This document shows positions 34,160-42,245 of a stretch of 64,000 nucleotides of DNA, one piece after another; positions within the stretch are counted from its first letter, which is position 1, and every line of letters starts with the position of its first letter. Source of the stretch: Collimonas sp. PA-H2 (GTDB lineage Bacteria; Pseudomonadota; Gammaproteobacteria; Burkholderiales; Burkholderiaceae_D); NCBI RefSeq assembly GCF_002564105.1, contig NZ_PDBX01000001.1:3162001-3226000 (forward strand), read 5' to 3'. Under the pieces are notes generated by a model, which saw nothing but the letters and a program-made list of their open reading frames with translations, was not told where the DNA came from and did not search any database. Made by a program: the position numbers and the translations under genes.

Positions 34160-36058
34160 TTATTGCGGCGTCAGGTGCTTGGCCAGGAAGCCTTCCATCG
34201 CTGTATAAAAGTCGAAGCGGTTTTCTTCGTTGTGGAAGCCGTGGCCTTCATTGTCCTTCACCATGTATTCCACCGGCACGCCGCGCTTGCGCAGGCTCTC
34301 CACGATCTGGTCCGATTCAGCCTTGTTGACGCGCGGATCGTTGGCGCCTTGCGCAACGAATAGCGGCGTCTTGATGCGGTCGGTATGCAATGCCGGCGAG
34401 GCCGAGCTCAGCAAGGCTTTGTCTTTCTCAGGATCGCCGACCATCTCATGCATCTGGTCGAGGAAGGGCTTCCAGTAAGGCGGGATGGTGTTCATGAAAG
34501 TGAACAGGTTGGAGACGCCGACATAGTCGACCGCCGCCGCATACAGCTCCGGCGTAAAGGTGACGCCCGCCAGCGTCGCATAGCCGCCGTAGGAGCCGCC
34601 ATAGATCGCCACCCGCTTGGGATCGGCTATGCCTTGCGTGACCAGCCATTGCACGCCATCGCTAAGGTCATCCTGCATGGTCTTGCCCCATTGCTTGAAA
34701 GACGCTTCCCAGAACTTGCGGCCGTAGCCGGTGGAGCCGCGGTAGTTGACCTGTAATACCGCATAGCCGCGGTTGGCGAGCAGCTGCACTTCCGGGTTGT
34801 AGCCCCACACATCGCGCGCCCAAGGGCCGCCGTGCGGGTTGATGATCACAGGCAGGTTCTTAGGATCCTTGCCCTGAGGCAGGGTCAGGTAGCCGTTGAT
34901 CAGCAAGCCGTCGCGCGCCTTGTACTGCACCGCTTTCATTTCCGCCATGTCCTTTTCCGCGATGGCCGGATTGATGTCGGCCAGCTTGGTCAACTTGCCG
35001 CTCTTGCTGTCGAACAGATAGCGGCTGCCCTGGGTGCGGTCGTTGTAGGCGGCTACGATCCACTTCGACTCATCCTTGGTGTGCGACTGCGTGATGACTT
35101 CGTAGCCAGGCAGTTTTTCCTGCAGGGTCTTGTGCAAGGCTTCACTTTGCGGATCGAGGAATTTCTGCTCGGCCTTCCAGGTGGTGTAGCTGATTTCCGT
35201 CAGCACCTTGCGTTTCTTCGAATAGGACAGGCCGTCGACATCGACTTCCGGGTTTTCATACAGCAGTTCTTCTTCCTTGGCGGTTTCCGGATTGAAGATC
35301 ACGATGGCTTGCTTGTCGCGGCCCAGGTTCGAGGAGACGTACAGTTTCTTGTTGTCGAAGGTGAAAAACAGCGGGCTGACCGAATCCTTGAACGAGGTGG
35401 TCAGGATGGTCTTGAACGGCGCGCTTTCGCTGGCGCGGTACAGCAGGCTGGTGTTGACGCCGTCGGAAGTGGTGGCGGCGCGCACCTTGCCGTCGTGGTC
35501 GGTGATCCAGGCCTGGATGGTGCCGGGATTCTTGGCCACCAGCTTTTCGGCGCCGGTCTTGACGTTGATGCGGTAGACGTCGAACACCTCGGCGTTGCGC
35601 TTGTTGTGGCTGACCAGGATCTCATCCTTGTCGTCTTCCAGGTCGTCGACGATCTGGGCGCGCACCTTGGGGTAGGGCGTCAGGTCCTTGAGATCCTTGC
35701 CGTCACGGCCGACCGACACCACGTGGAAATTCTCGTCACCGCCGAAATCCTTGGCGAACAGGATGCGATCGTCGCCCTTCCAGAAATAGCCGCTGATGTC
35801 GCGGTCTTTTTCGGAAGTGATGCGCAGCGGCGGCGCCTCCGAGCCGACGGTCCTGATAAAGATGTTCATGCGGCCTTGCCACGGCTGCATGAAGCTGACG
35901 TATTTGCCGTTAGGGGAAAGCTGGAAACCGGCTTGTTCGGGATTCCTGAAGAAATCGCGCACGGAATATTGCTTGGGCGGGTCGGCGGCCATTGCCCCTC
36001 CGCCTACGATGGACAAACTGAAGCAGGTTGCGGTAACCACTTTGTATATAGCGCGCAT
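34160..36058 (-). CDS. Secreted S9-family prolyl oligopeptidase
   Basis: 632 residues with a signal peptide (SLSIVGGGAMAA). N-terminal beta-propeller (about 30-370, starts YSVRDFFRNPEQAGFQLSPNGKYVSF) over a C-terminal alpha/beta hydrolase domain. The latter contains INPHGGPWARDVWGYNPEVQLLANRGYAV, nucleophile GGSYGGYATL, Asp near AQGANDPRVNK and His in DNEGHGFHNEEN. Serine exopeptidase/oligopeptidase of the acylaminoacyl-peptidase/DPP group, exported to the periplasm or outside. ATG 36058 follows GGAGG. A paralogue lies at 45918-47924. Confidence 0.92.
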   Translation of the reverse strand: MRAIYKVVTATCFSLSIVGGGAMAADPPKQYSVRDFFRNPEQAGFQLSPNGKYVSFMQPWQGRMNIFIRTVGSEAPPLRITSEKDRDISGYFWKGDDRILFAKDFGGDENFHVVSVGRDGKDLKDLTPYPKVRAQIVDDLEDDKDEILVSHNKRNAEVFDVYRINVKTGAEKLVAKNPGTIQAWITDHDGKVRAATTSDGVNTSLLYRASESAPFKTILTTSFKDSVSPLFFTFDNKKLYVSSNLGRDKQAIVIFNPETAKEEELLYENPEVDVDGLSYSKKRKVLTEISYTTWKAEQKFLDPQSEALHKTLQEKLPGYEVITQSHTKDESKWIVAAYNDRTQGSRYLFDSKSGKLTKLADINPAIAEKDMAEMKAVQYKARDGLLINGYLTLPQGKDPKNLPVIINPHGGPWARDVWGYNPEVQLLANRGYAVLQVNYRGSTGYGRKFWEASFKQWGKTMQDDLSDGVQWLVTQGIADPKRVAIYGGSYGGYATLAGVTFTPELYAAAVDYVGVSNLFTFMNTIPPYWKPFLDQMHEMVGDPEKDKALLSSASPALHTDRIKTPLFVAQGANDPRVNKAESDQIVESLRKRGVPVEYMVKDNEGHGFHNEENRFDFYTAMEGFLAKHLTPQ

Positions 36059-36280
36059 CGAAAACCTCCAAAAGTACTTCGCTCGTAACTGTCGTTTAGG
36101 CCGGCAGGCCTGATCCGGCTTGCTTGATTGGCAAAATTATTATATGCCGCAAACAGGAATAGGTATCAATCAATCGATAGTTGAGATATATCGACATGCA
36201 AAATCGTTCCTTAGCGATCGCCCGCGGATGTGTGAAGATCGTCATTCAGTTTGTTGCCGCCACATCGCTACGGAGAAAAA

Positions 36281-37084
36281 ATGCGTCGTTTCATCGTCAA
36301 GACATTACCGGTTTTACTACTGGCGGCCAGCGCCATCGCCGCCCATGCACAGGACAAGAGCAGGATCAAGATCGGCGTTTCGGTCGGCAACGCCGAGCAG
36401 ACTTTTGAAGTGGTAAAGAAGGTGGCGGCGCGCGAGGGCCTGGAGATCCAGCTGATCACCTTTAGTGACTATCTGCAGCCGAATGAAGCGCTGGCGGCCG
36501 GCGACCTGGACGCCAACGCCTTCCAGCACAAGCCTTTCCTCGACAGCCAGATCAAGGCGCGCGGCTACAAGATCGTGCCGGTCGGCCTGACCATCACGGC
36601 GCCGCTGGGCATCTATTCGAAGAAATACAAGACGGTCGATCAGTTGCCGGCGGGCGCCAGCATCGGCATCCAGAACGATCCCTCCAACGGCAACCGGGCG
36701 CTGCTGCTGTTGCAGAAAGCCGGTCTGATCAAACTGAAGCCGGGCGTCGGCGAGAACGGCGTCAACGCGACGCCGCTGGATGTGATTGCCAATCCGAAGA
36801 AACTCAAGCTGGTGGAACTGGACGCGGCGCAGCTGCCGCGCTCGCTGGACGATCTGGCTGCGGCTTCGGTGAATAACGACTATGCGGTGAAGGCGGGGCT
36901 GTCGCTGCAGCGCGATGCGATTGCAGTGGAAGATGCCAAGGGGCCGTATGCCAACCTGATCGTCACGCGGGCGGAAGACAAGGATAAGCCTTGGGTGAAA
37001 AAACTGGTCAAGGCTTATCAGTCAGAAGAAGTGCGAAAATTCATTGAAGCCGAATTCAAGGGATCCTTGATTCCGGCGTTCTAA
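36281..37084 (+). CDS. MetQ/NlpA-family substrate-binding protein
   Basis: 267 residues. Signal peptide LPVLLLAASAIAAHAQ ends in AHA-Q with no lipobox Cys, unlike E. coli MetQ, so it is probably a soluble periplasmic protein. NLPA-family features are IKIGVSVGNAEQTFEVVKKVAA, LQPNEALAAGDLDANAFQHKPFL, PLGIYSKKYK, GIQNDPSNGNRALLLLQKAGLI and the late VTRAEDKDKPWVKKL. Binds D/L-methionine in well-studied relatives. ATG 36281 follows GGAGAAAAA. No metN or metI beside it. Convergent with trpC, 17 bases apart. Confidence 0.9.
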   Translation: MRRFIVKTLPVLLLAASAIAAHAQDKSRIKIGVSVGNAEQTFEVVKKVAAREGLEIQLITFSDYLQPNEALAAGDLDANAFQHKPFLDSQIKARGYKIVPVGLTITAPLGIYSKKYKTVDQLPAGASIGIQNDPSNGNRALLLLQKAGLIKLKPGVGENGVNATPLDVIANPKKLKLVELDAAQLPRSLDDLAAASVNNDYAVKAGLSLQRDAIAVEDAKGPYANLIVTRAEDKDKPWVKKLVKAYQSEEVRKFIEAEFKGSLIPAF

Positions 37085-37101
37085 GTGCTGGTCTTGCAGC
37101 T

Positions 37102-37905
37102 TCAGTTATCGAACAGACGAGCCAGTTCGACGCCCGGGTGTTCCGCCCGCATGAAGGCTTCGCCCACCAGGAAGGCGTGGACATTGGCGTCGCGCATGCG
37201 CTTGACGTCGTCTTTGCTGTGGATGCCGGATTCGGTGACCACCAGCTTGTCCGGGGTAATGTGCGGCAGCAGGTCCAGCGTGGTCTGCAGCGAGGTTTCA
37301 AACGTGCGCAGATTACGGTTGTTGATGCCGAGCAGATTGGTCTTCAGTTTCAAGGCCGCATTCAGCTCTTCGGCGTTGTGCACTTCCACCAGCACGCTCA
37401 TGCCCAGCTCATGCGCGACCGCTTCCAACTCCGCCATCAAGCCATGGTCCAGCGCGGCCACAATCAGCAGGATGGCGTCGGCGCCCCAGGAACGCGCCTG
37501 GTAGACCTGATACGGATCGATCATGAAATCCTTGCGCAGCGCCGGCAAGCTGCAGGCGGCGCGTGCTTGCTGCAGGTAAGCCGGCGCGCCCTGGAAAAAC
37601 TGGATGTCGGTAAGCACTGACAAGCAGGCCGCGCCATGGGCAGCGTAGTCGACGGCGATCTCGGCCGGGTGGAAGTCGGCGCGGATCACGCCCTTGGAAG
37701 GCGAGGCCTTCTTGACTTCGGCGATCACGCCGGCGTGTCCTGCCGTGATTTTTGCACGCAGCGCGGCTTCGTAGCCGCGCAGGGCGGCGCGCGCCTCGGC
37801 GTCGGATTCCACTTCACGCCGCAGGCTGGCGAAGTCTTGCTGTTTTTTTGCCGCAGCGACTTCATCCGCTTTGACGTCGAGAATTTTGTTCAAAATATCA
37901 GACAT
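37102..37905 (-). CDS. trpC: Indole-3-glycerol phosphate synthase
   Basis: Fourth step of tryptophan synthesis: ring closure of 1-(2-carboxyphenylamino)-1-deoxyribulose 5-phosphate. 267-residue TIM barrel, monofunctional (no trpF fusion). Motifs: [72 protein letters not shown] strand ([15 protein letters not shown]), [12 protein letters not shown] and [12 protein letters not shown]. Third gene of trpGDC; 41 bases after trpD. Confidence 0.97.
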   Translation of the reverse strand: MSDILNKILDVKADEVAAAKKQQDFASLRREVESDAEARAALRGYEAALRAKITAGHAGVIAEVKKASPSKGVIRADFHPAEIAVDYAAHGAACLSVLTDIQFFQGAPAYLQQARAACSLPALRKDFMIDPYQVYQARSWGADAILLIVAALDHGLMAELEAVAHELGMSVLVEVHNAEELNAALKLKTNLLGINNRNLRTFETSLQTTLDLLPHITPDKLVVTESGIHSKDDVKRMRDANVHAFLVGEAFMRAEHPGVELARLFDN

Positions 37906-37946
37906 GGTCCTATCCCTTGCTACGGTCTTGTTGTTGATGATGACGA

Positions 37947-38984
37947 TCAGCCGGCGGCGGCGATGGTTTGCGTGGCTTGCACGAACTGATCGAGTTTGGC
38001 TTTGGCGGCGCCGGAAGCGATTACCGCGCGGGCTTTCTCCAGGCCATCGGCGATCGAACTGGCGACGCCGGCCGCATACAAAGCGGCGCCGGCATTGATG
38101 GCGACGATATCGCGCGCCGCGCCCGGCTGGTCTTGTAGCGCTTCCAGCACTTTTTCTTTCGATTCGGCCGAGTTGGATACTTTCAGGTTGCGGCTGGCGA
38201 TCATCTGCAGGCCGAAATCTTCCGGATGGATTTCATATTCGCGGATTTCGCCGTTGACCAGTTCGCCGACCATGGTGCCGGCGCCAAGCGAGACTTCATC
38301 CATGTTGTCGCGGCCCCAGACCACGATTGCATGCTGCGCGCCGAGCCGCTGCAGGACCCGCACCTGGATACCGACCAAGTCGGCATGGAATACGCCCATC
38401 AGGATATTCGGCGCGCCGGCCGGGTTGGTGAGCGGTCCCAGGATATTGAAAATGGTGCGCACGCCCAGCTCCTTGCGCACCGGTGCCGCGTGTTTCATCG
38501 CCGCATGGTGGTTGGGCGCGAACATGAAGCCGATGCCGGTCTGTTCTATCGATTGCGCCACCTGGGCCGGCGTCAGGTTGATATTGGCGCCGAACGATTC
38601 CAGCACGTCGGCGCTGCCGGACGAGGAGGAGACGCTGCGCCCGCCATGCTTGGCGACGCGCGCGCCGGCGGCGGCGGCCACGAACATGGAGGCGGTGGAG
38701 ATATTGAAGGTTTGCGCGCCGTCGCCGCCGGTGCCGACGATATCCACCAGGTTGCTGGTGTCGCGGCAGGGTACAGGCGTGGCGAACTCGCGCATGACTT
38801 GCGCGGCGGCGGCGATTTCGCCTATGGTTTCCTTCTTGACGCGCAAGCCCATGGTCAGCGCCGCAATCATCAGCGGCGACATTTCGCCCTTCATGATGCG
38901 GCGGAACAGCGACAGCATTTCGTCGTGGAAGATTTCGCGGTGTTCGATGCAGCGCAAGAGCGCTTCTTGGTCGGTGATTGGCAT
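37947..38984 (-). CDS. trpD: Anthranilate phosphoribosyltransferase
   Basis: Second tryptophan step: transfers phosphoribose from PRPP to anthranilate. 345 residues. Motifs: glycine-rich PRPP loop [80 protein letters not shown] and [14 protein letters not shown] with acidic metal ligands. Middle gene of trpG-trpD-trpC. Confidence 0.97.
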   Translation of the reverse strand: MPITDQEALLRCIEHREIFHDEMLSLFRRIMKGEMSPLMIAALTMGLRVKKETIGEIAAAAQVMREFATPVPCRDTSNLVDIVGTGGDGAQTFNISTASMFVAAAAGARVAKHGGRSVSSSSGSADVLESFGANINLTPAQVAQSIEQTGIGFMFAPNHHAAMKHAAPVRKELGVRTIFNILGPLTNPAGAPNILMGVFHADLVGIQVRVLQRLGAQHAIVVWGRDNMDEVSLGAGTMVGELVNGEIREYEIHPEDFGLQMIASRNLKVSNSAESKEKVLEALQDQPGAARDIVAINAGAALYAAGVASSIADGLEKARAVIASGAAKAKLDQFVQATQTIAAAG

Positions 38985-39052
38985 GATGTCCTTACCGGGA
39001 ATGAGAAAGACGGCGCCGCCAGAGCAGGCGCCGGCGAGCGGCTAGCGCCGCT

Positions 39053-39622
39053 TCAGGCTGTGCGCTGGACGAAGTTGCGCAGCAGCGCATGGCCATGTTC
39101 CGACAAGATCGATTCCGGGTGAAACTGCACACCCTCGATATCGTAATCCTTGTGGCGCACGCCCATGATTTCGCCGTCTTCGGTCCAGGCGGTGATTTCC
39201 AGGCAAGCAGGGATCGAAGCGCGCTCGATCGCCAGCGAGTGGTAGCGGATCACGGTAAACGGGTTAGGCAAATCCTTGAAGACGCCGACGCCGGTATGGT
39301 TGATCGGCGAGGTCTTGCCATGCATGACTTGCTGGGCGCGGATCACCTTGCCGCCGAATGCTTCGCCGATGGCCTGGTGGCCGAGGCAGACGCCGAGGAT
39401 GGGCAGCTTGCCGGCGAACTGCTGCAGCAGATCGACGCAGATCCCCGCTTCCTTCGGGCTGCAGGGGCCGGGCGACAGGCAGATGCGATCAGGTCTCAGG
39501 GCATTGATTTCATCGAGTGTGATTTCGTCATTGCGGAAAGTACGGACATCTTCGCCAAGTTCCCCGAAGTATTGCACCAGGTTATAGGTGAAGGAATCGT
39601 AGTTGTCGATCATTAGTAGCAT
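39053..39622 (-). CDS. trpG: Anthranilate synthase component II (glutamine amidotransferase)
   Basis: Releases ammonia from glutamine for anthranilate synthase; may also serve para-aminobenzoate synthesis. 189 residues. Class I amidotransferase: [20 protein letters not shown] start, [12 protein letters not shown] oxyanion region, nucleophile C79 in [16 protein letters not shown], and the His-Glu pair in [17 protein letters not shown] 39622 is the conserved start; longer frames lack similarity. trpE, which usually precedes trpG in related genera, is not found in the 24 kb to the right. Confidence 0.97.
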   Translation of the reverse strand: MLLMIDNYDSFTYNLVQYFGELGEDVRTFRNDEITLDEINALRPDRICLSPGPCSPKEAGICVDLLQQFAGKLPILGVCLGHQAIGEAFGGKVIRAQQVMHGKTSPINHTGVGVFKDLPNPFTVIRYHSLAIERASIPACLEITAWTEDGEIMGVRHKDYDIEGVQFHPESILSEHGHALLRNFVQRTA

Positions 39623-40400
39623 ATTGGTTCTAACCCATTGATTTTGTTGGGTAGTGCGTCCCGAGTCCTGGTTTTTTATCCGGTAACTTATCCGGTTTAT
39701 TAGGCGCTGGTCAAAAATGAGGGACAACACTAATTTAGCCCTGGATTATACAGGGCGCAAAGTGTGGTCTTGGTGCCACGAACCTTAGATTAGGGACGCC
39801 ATCGCAGCTGCGGTGTCGCAAGCTGGTTGAAGTTGGCAATGAGGCAGGATATTTTCATCTGTCGGTGGGGAAATACAACAGGTTGTACTTGTAACCGGCA
39901 AAAAGTATAACCCGACTTGGAAAATAAGGGGAAAACGATTTTGACAGCGGGGTTACCTTGCAACTACCAATTGTTGCCAACTCTTGGCTCTAGAAAGTAC
40001 TTCATTTTGCTTGTCATTAAAGCGAAATTTCCACATTTAATTGCTGTTAGTCAAGTAAATTGCACCTGTCAAAATTAACAGGTGCAAAAATTAAAAATGC
40101 ATGTTGTAATGGCATCGAAATTTACAGTTTGAGCATGAGATTTAACACTCGGAGTTAGATTTTTTATTTTACTAATTGGGCTTTAATGGTTTGATTAGCA
40201 AGGTGGCTTACCTCGTCTGAGAACATGTATTTTTTAGAAAATGCAATTACTGCCCATAATGAATTGCGATAATATTTATCGGCTCGCGCTGTTAATGGTC
40301 CGTTCTACAGTGGAAATGTAATTGGGCATGCAATGCGTATGCAGATCTCTTTCGATGAGATTTGTAGTCATTGATGTAACATTTTTAATAGGTGGTAAAA
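39623..40400. other. AT-rich gap between trpG and the microcin-like cluster
   Basis: 778 bases with no gene. GC falls sharply from about 39.9 kb on. The left part must hold the trpG promoter; a TATAAT lies on the minus strand at 39750-39745 with no good -35 box. The dyad at 40060-40087 is the main structure. Short reading frames of 8-15 codons are not supported. Confidence 0.6.
40060..40087. promoter_or_regulatory. Perfect ten-base dyad upstream of the microcin-like cluster
   Basis: TTGCACCTGT (40060-40069), eight-base spacer, ACAGGTGCAA (40078-40087). No T-run follows, so operator is likelier than terminator. It lies 314 bases before the first gene of the cluster. Confidence 0.5.
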
Positions 40401-40595
40401 ATGATAGTCCGACAAGCTCTAATCTCTACAGTGATTTTTGCAGTGATTGCATCCGTTCTTAACTATTTCTTCCAAGTCCAATTTTTGGGTTGGTCGCATG
40501 TGGTTACTTCATCAGTTGTTTTTTTTGTTGTAATGGCAGTCTTTTTTACTTTAAAAGGGAATAAAAATGCAAACAATGACAGCACAAGAAGTTGA
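40401..40595 (+). CDS. Small two-helix membrane protein, candidate microcin immunity protein
   Basis: 64 residues starting MIVRQALIST at ATG 40401, with AGGTGG seven bases upstream. Two predicted membrane helices (about 5-24 VIFAVIASVLNYFF and 34-53 VVFFVVMAVFFTL) and a polar tail NKNANNDSTRS. I do not recognise a family. Its 3' end overlaps the precursor gene by 29 bases. In colicin V and microcin H47 loci the immunity gene is a small membrane protein just upstream of, and overlapping or abutting, the precursor, so immunity is the best guess. A TM-only connector without function in immunity is the alternative. Confidence 0.65.
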   Translation: MIVRQALISTVIFAVIASVLNYFFQVQFLGWSHVVTSSVVFFVVMAVFFTLKGNKNANNDSTRS

Positions 40596-40770
40596 AATGG
40601 TATCTGGTGGTTTAATTGGTGGTGTTGGCGTAAGTTTTAGCGGAAGCGGTTGTTTGAGTGGCGCAATTGGTGGTGCAATCGCAGGTTCCCTCGGTGGCTT
40701 TGCGGGAATGGGTCTCGGAGCGTTTGGCGGTTGCTTGGGTGGCGGCATGACTTTCCATCTGCTGCAATAA
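40567..40770 (+). CDS. Double-glycine-leader peptide, candidate class II microcin precursor
   Basis: 67 residues. Leader MQTMTAQEVEMVSGG (15 residues) fits the colicin V-type pattern (M-x-x-(L/M)-T-x-x-E-(V/L)-x-x-V-S-G-G), cut after GG by a C39 peptidase. The 52-residue core has 19 Gly, two Cys at core positions 14 and 41 able to form a disulfide, repeated GxxxG/GG steps (GGAIAGSLGGFAG) that favour membrane helix packing, and no Lys, Arg, Asp or Glu. Ends MTFHLLQ. Lies directly before a C39-ABC exporter set. A ribosome site AAAAGGGA precedes ATG 40567. Alternative: a signalling peptide that uses the same exporter. Confidence 0.85.
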   Translation: MQTMTAQEVEMVSGGLIGGVGVSFSGSGCLSGAIGGAIAGSLGGFAGMGLGAFGGCLGGGMTFHLLQ

Positions 40771-40860
40771 TCAATTAGGTGTCTGGTAAGCAAATATTGT
40801 CAAAATTCGATAACACATTGAATTGAACACTTGACGTGTATTGCCAGTTAAATTGATGGT

Positions 40861-40897
40861 ACTGACAGTGCATCAATCTATTTTGATGGCTGTCAGT
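40861..40897 (+). other. Hairpin between precursor and exporter genes
   Basis: Long imperfect stem: ACTGACAG (40861-40868) with CTGTCAGT (40890-40897) and CATCAA (40871-40876) with TTGATG (40883-40888). No T-run. A partial terminator or mRNA-stabilising stem after the precursor gene would raise precursor over exporter expression. The remaining 40771-40986 has no gene. Confidence 0.6.
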
Positions 40898-40986
40898 TCA
40901 GGAAAATTTCGAGAATTTCGTTTTGACTGCTCCGTTATGGCTTTTATGCCTCCCGGCAAAAGTTCATCGCCAAGATCAAAACAAGA

Positions 40987-42243
40987 ATGTCTTTATTCCG
41001 CGAACAGGCTCTTGCCGCTCAACAGACCAAGTGGCTCGGCGATATCATTCTGATACGCCCAATTTCCTTCACACTCCTGACGACATTCGCCGTTATGTTG
41101 GCGTCGATTGTCTGCGCATTTCTGGCATGGGGCAGCTATACCAAACACAGTACGGTCAGCGGACAACTGATCCCGAATACTGGTTTGATCAAAATCTATG
41201 TGCCGCAGACCGGTATCATCATCGAACAACACGTTAAAGAGGGCCAGCAGGTCAAGGCCGGCGACGTGTTGTATGTGCTGTCGAGCGAACGACAAAGCAG
41301 CACACAAGGTGCGACACAAGCCGCCATCAGCAGCCAAGTCGAACAGCGCCAGGCCAGCCTGCGCGACGAACTGCAGAAGACCCGGCAATTGCAATTGGAA
41401 GAACGTAGCGGACTTAACAATAAAATTGGCGGCCTGGCTAATGAACTCGCCAAGTTGGATAATCAGATCGCCGGCCAGCAGGACCGCGTCAGGCTGGCTG
41501 TGGAAACTTTACAACGCTATGAGGGTCTGCTGCAGCAAGACTACATCTCCAAAGAGCAATTTCAGCAAAAGCAAGAAGATCTGCTCGACCAGAAAAACCG
41601 CCAGCAGAGCCTGGAGCGCGACCGCATCAGCGTCGGGCGCGAATTGTCGACGCAACAGACCGAGCTGAGCGGTCTGTCGCTCAAGCACCAGAACCAGCTG
41701 GCGCAGATCGACCGTACCCTCACCAGCACCGGCCAGGAATTGACCGAAAGTGAAGCCAAGCGTCGCATTGTCGTTACCGCCCCGGAAGCCGGTATCGCCA
41801 CCGCCGTGATCGCCGACGCCGGTCAGGCGGTCGATGGCAATCGCCCCCTGGTTAGCATCGTGCCTGCTGGCGCCACCTTACGCGCAGAGCTATACGCGCC
41901 CAGCCGTGCCATCGGTTTCGTGCGTCCCGGCGACCAAGTGCTGATCCGCTACCAGGCGTATCCCTACCAGAAATTCGGCCATCAAAAAGGTGTGGTCGAA
42001 TCGGTCGCCAGGACCGCATTGCCCAATAATGAATTGAATGCCATCGGCACACCGGCAGGCGGCAACAACACCGAGCCGATGTACCGCATTACCGTGAATC
42101 TCGCCTCTCAGCAGGTCACTGCCTACGGGCGGCCGCAAGCGCTGCAAGCCGGCATGCTGCTCGACGCCGACGTCCAACAAGAAAAACTCCACCTCTACGA
42201 ATGGGTACTGGAGCCGCTTTACAGCCTCACCGGCAAACTCTGA
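40987..42243 (+). CDS. HlyD-family membrane fusion protein (CvaA-like)
   Basis: 418-residue periplasmic adaptor joining the ABC exporter to the outer-membrane channel. One N-terminal membrane helix (about 28-48, FTLLTTFAVMLASIVCAFLAWG). Lipoyl-like half motif VPQTGIIIEQHVKEGQQVKAGDVLYVLS, a long coiled-coil (about 110-250, Gln/Glu/Leu-rich), the second lipoyl half VVTAPEAGIATAVIADAGQAVDGNRPL, and a beta-barrel domain ending TAYGRPQALQAGMLLDADV. Stop TGA is two bases before the ABC gene start. Matches the CvaA role in colicin V export. Confidence 0.92.
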   Translation: MSLFREQALAAQQTKWLGDIILIRPISFTLLTTFAVMLASIVCAFLAWGSYTKHSTVSGQLIPNTGLIKIYVPQTGIIIEQHVKEGQQVKAGDVLYVLSSERQSSTQGATQAAISSQVEQRQASLRDELQKTRQLQLEERSGLNNKIGGLANELAKLDNQIAGQQDRVRLAVETLQRYEGLLQQDYISKEQFQQKQEDLLDQKNRQQSLERDRISVGRELSTQQTELSGLSLKHQNQLAQIDRTLTSTGQELTESEAKRRIVVTAPEAGIATAVIADAGQAVDGNRPLVSIVPAGATLRAELYAPSRAIGFVRPGDQVLIRYQAYPYQKFGHQKGVVESVARTALPNNELNAIGTPAGGNNTEPMYRITVNLASQQVTAYGRPQALQAGMLLDADVQQEKLHLYEWVLEPLYSLTGKL

Positions 42244-42245
42244 CC

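Noticed and set aside
40841..41053. Second small peptide gene between precursor and HlyD genes
   Set aside because: No double-glycine leader, covers the hairpin and runs into the HlyD gene in another frame.
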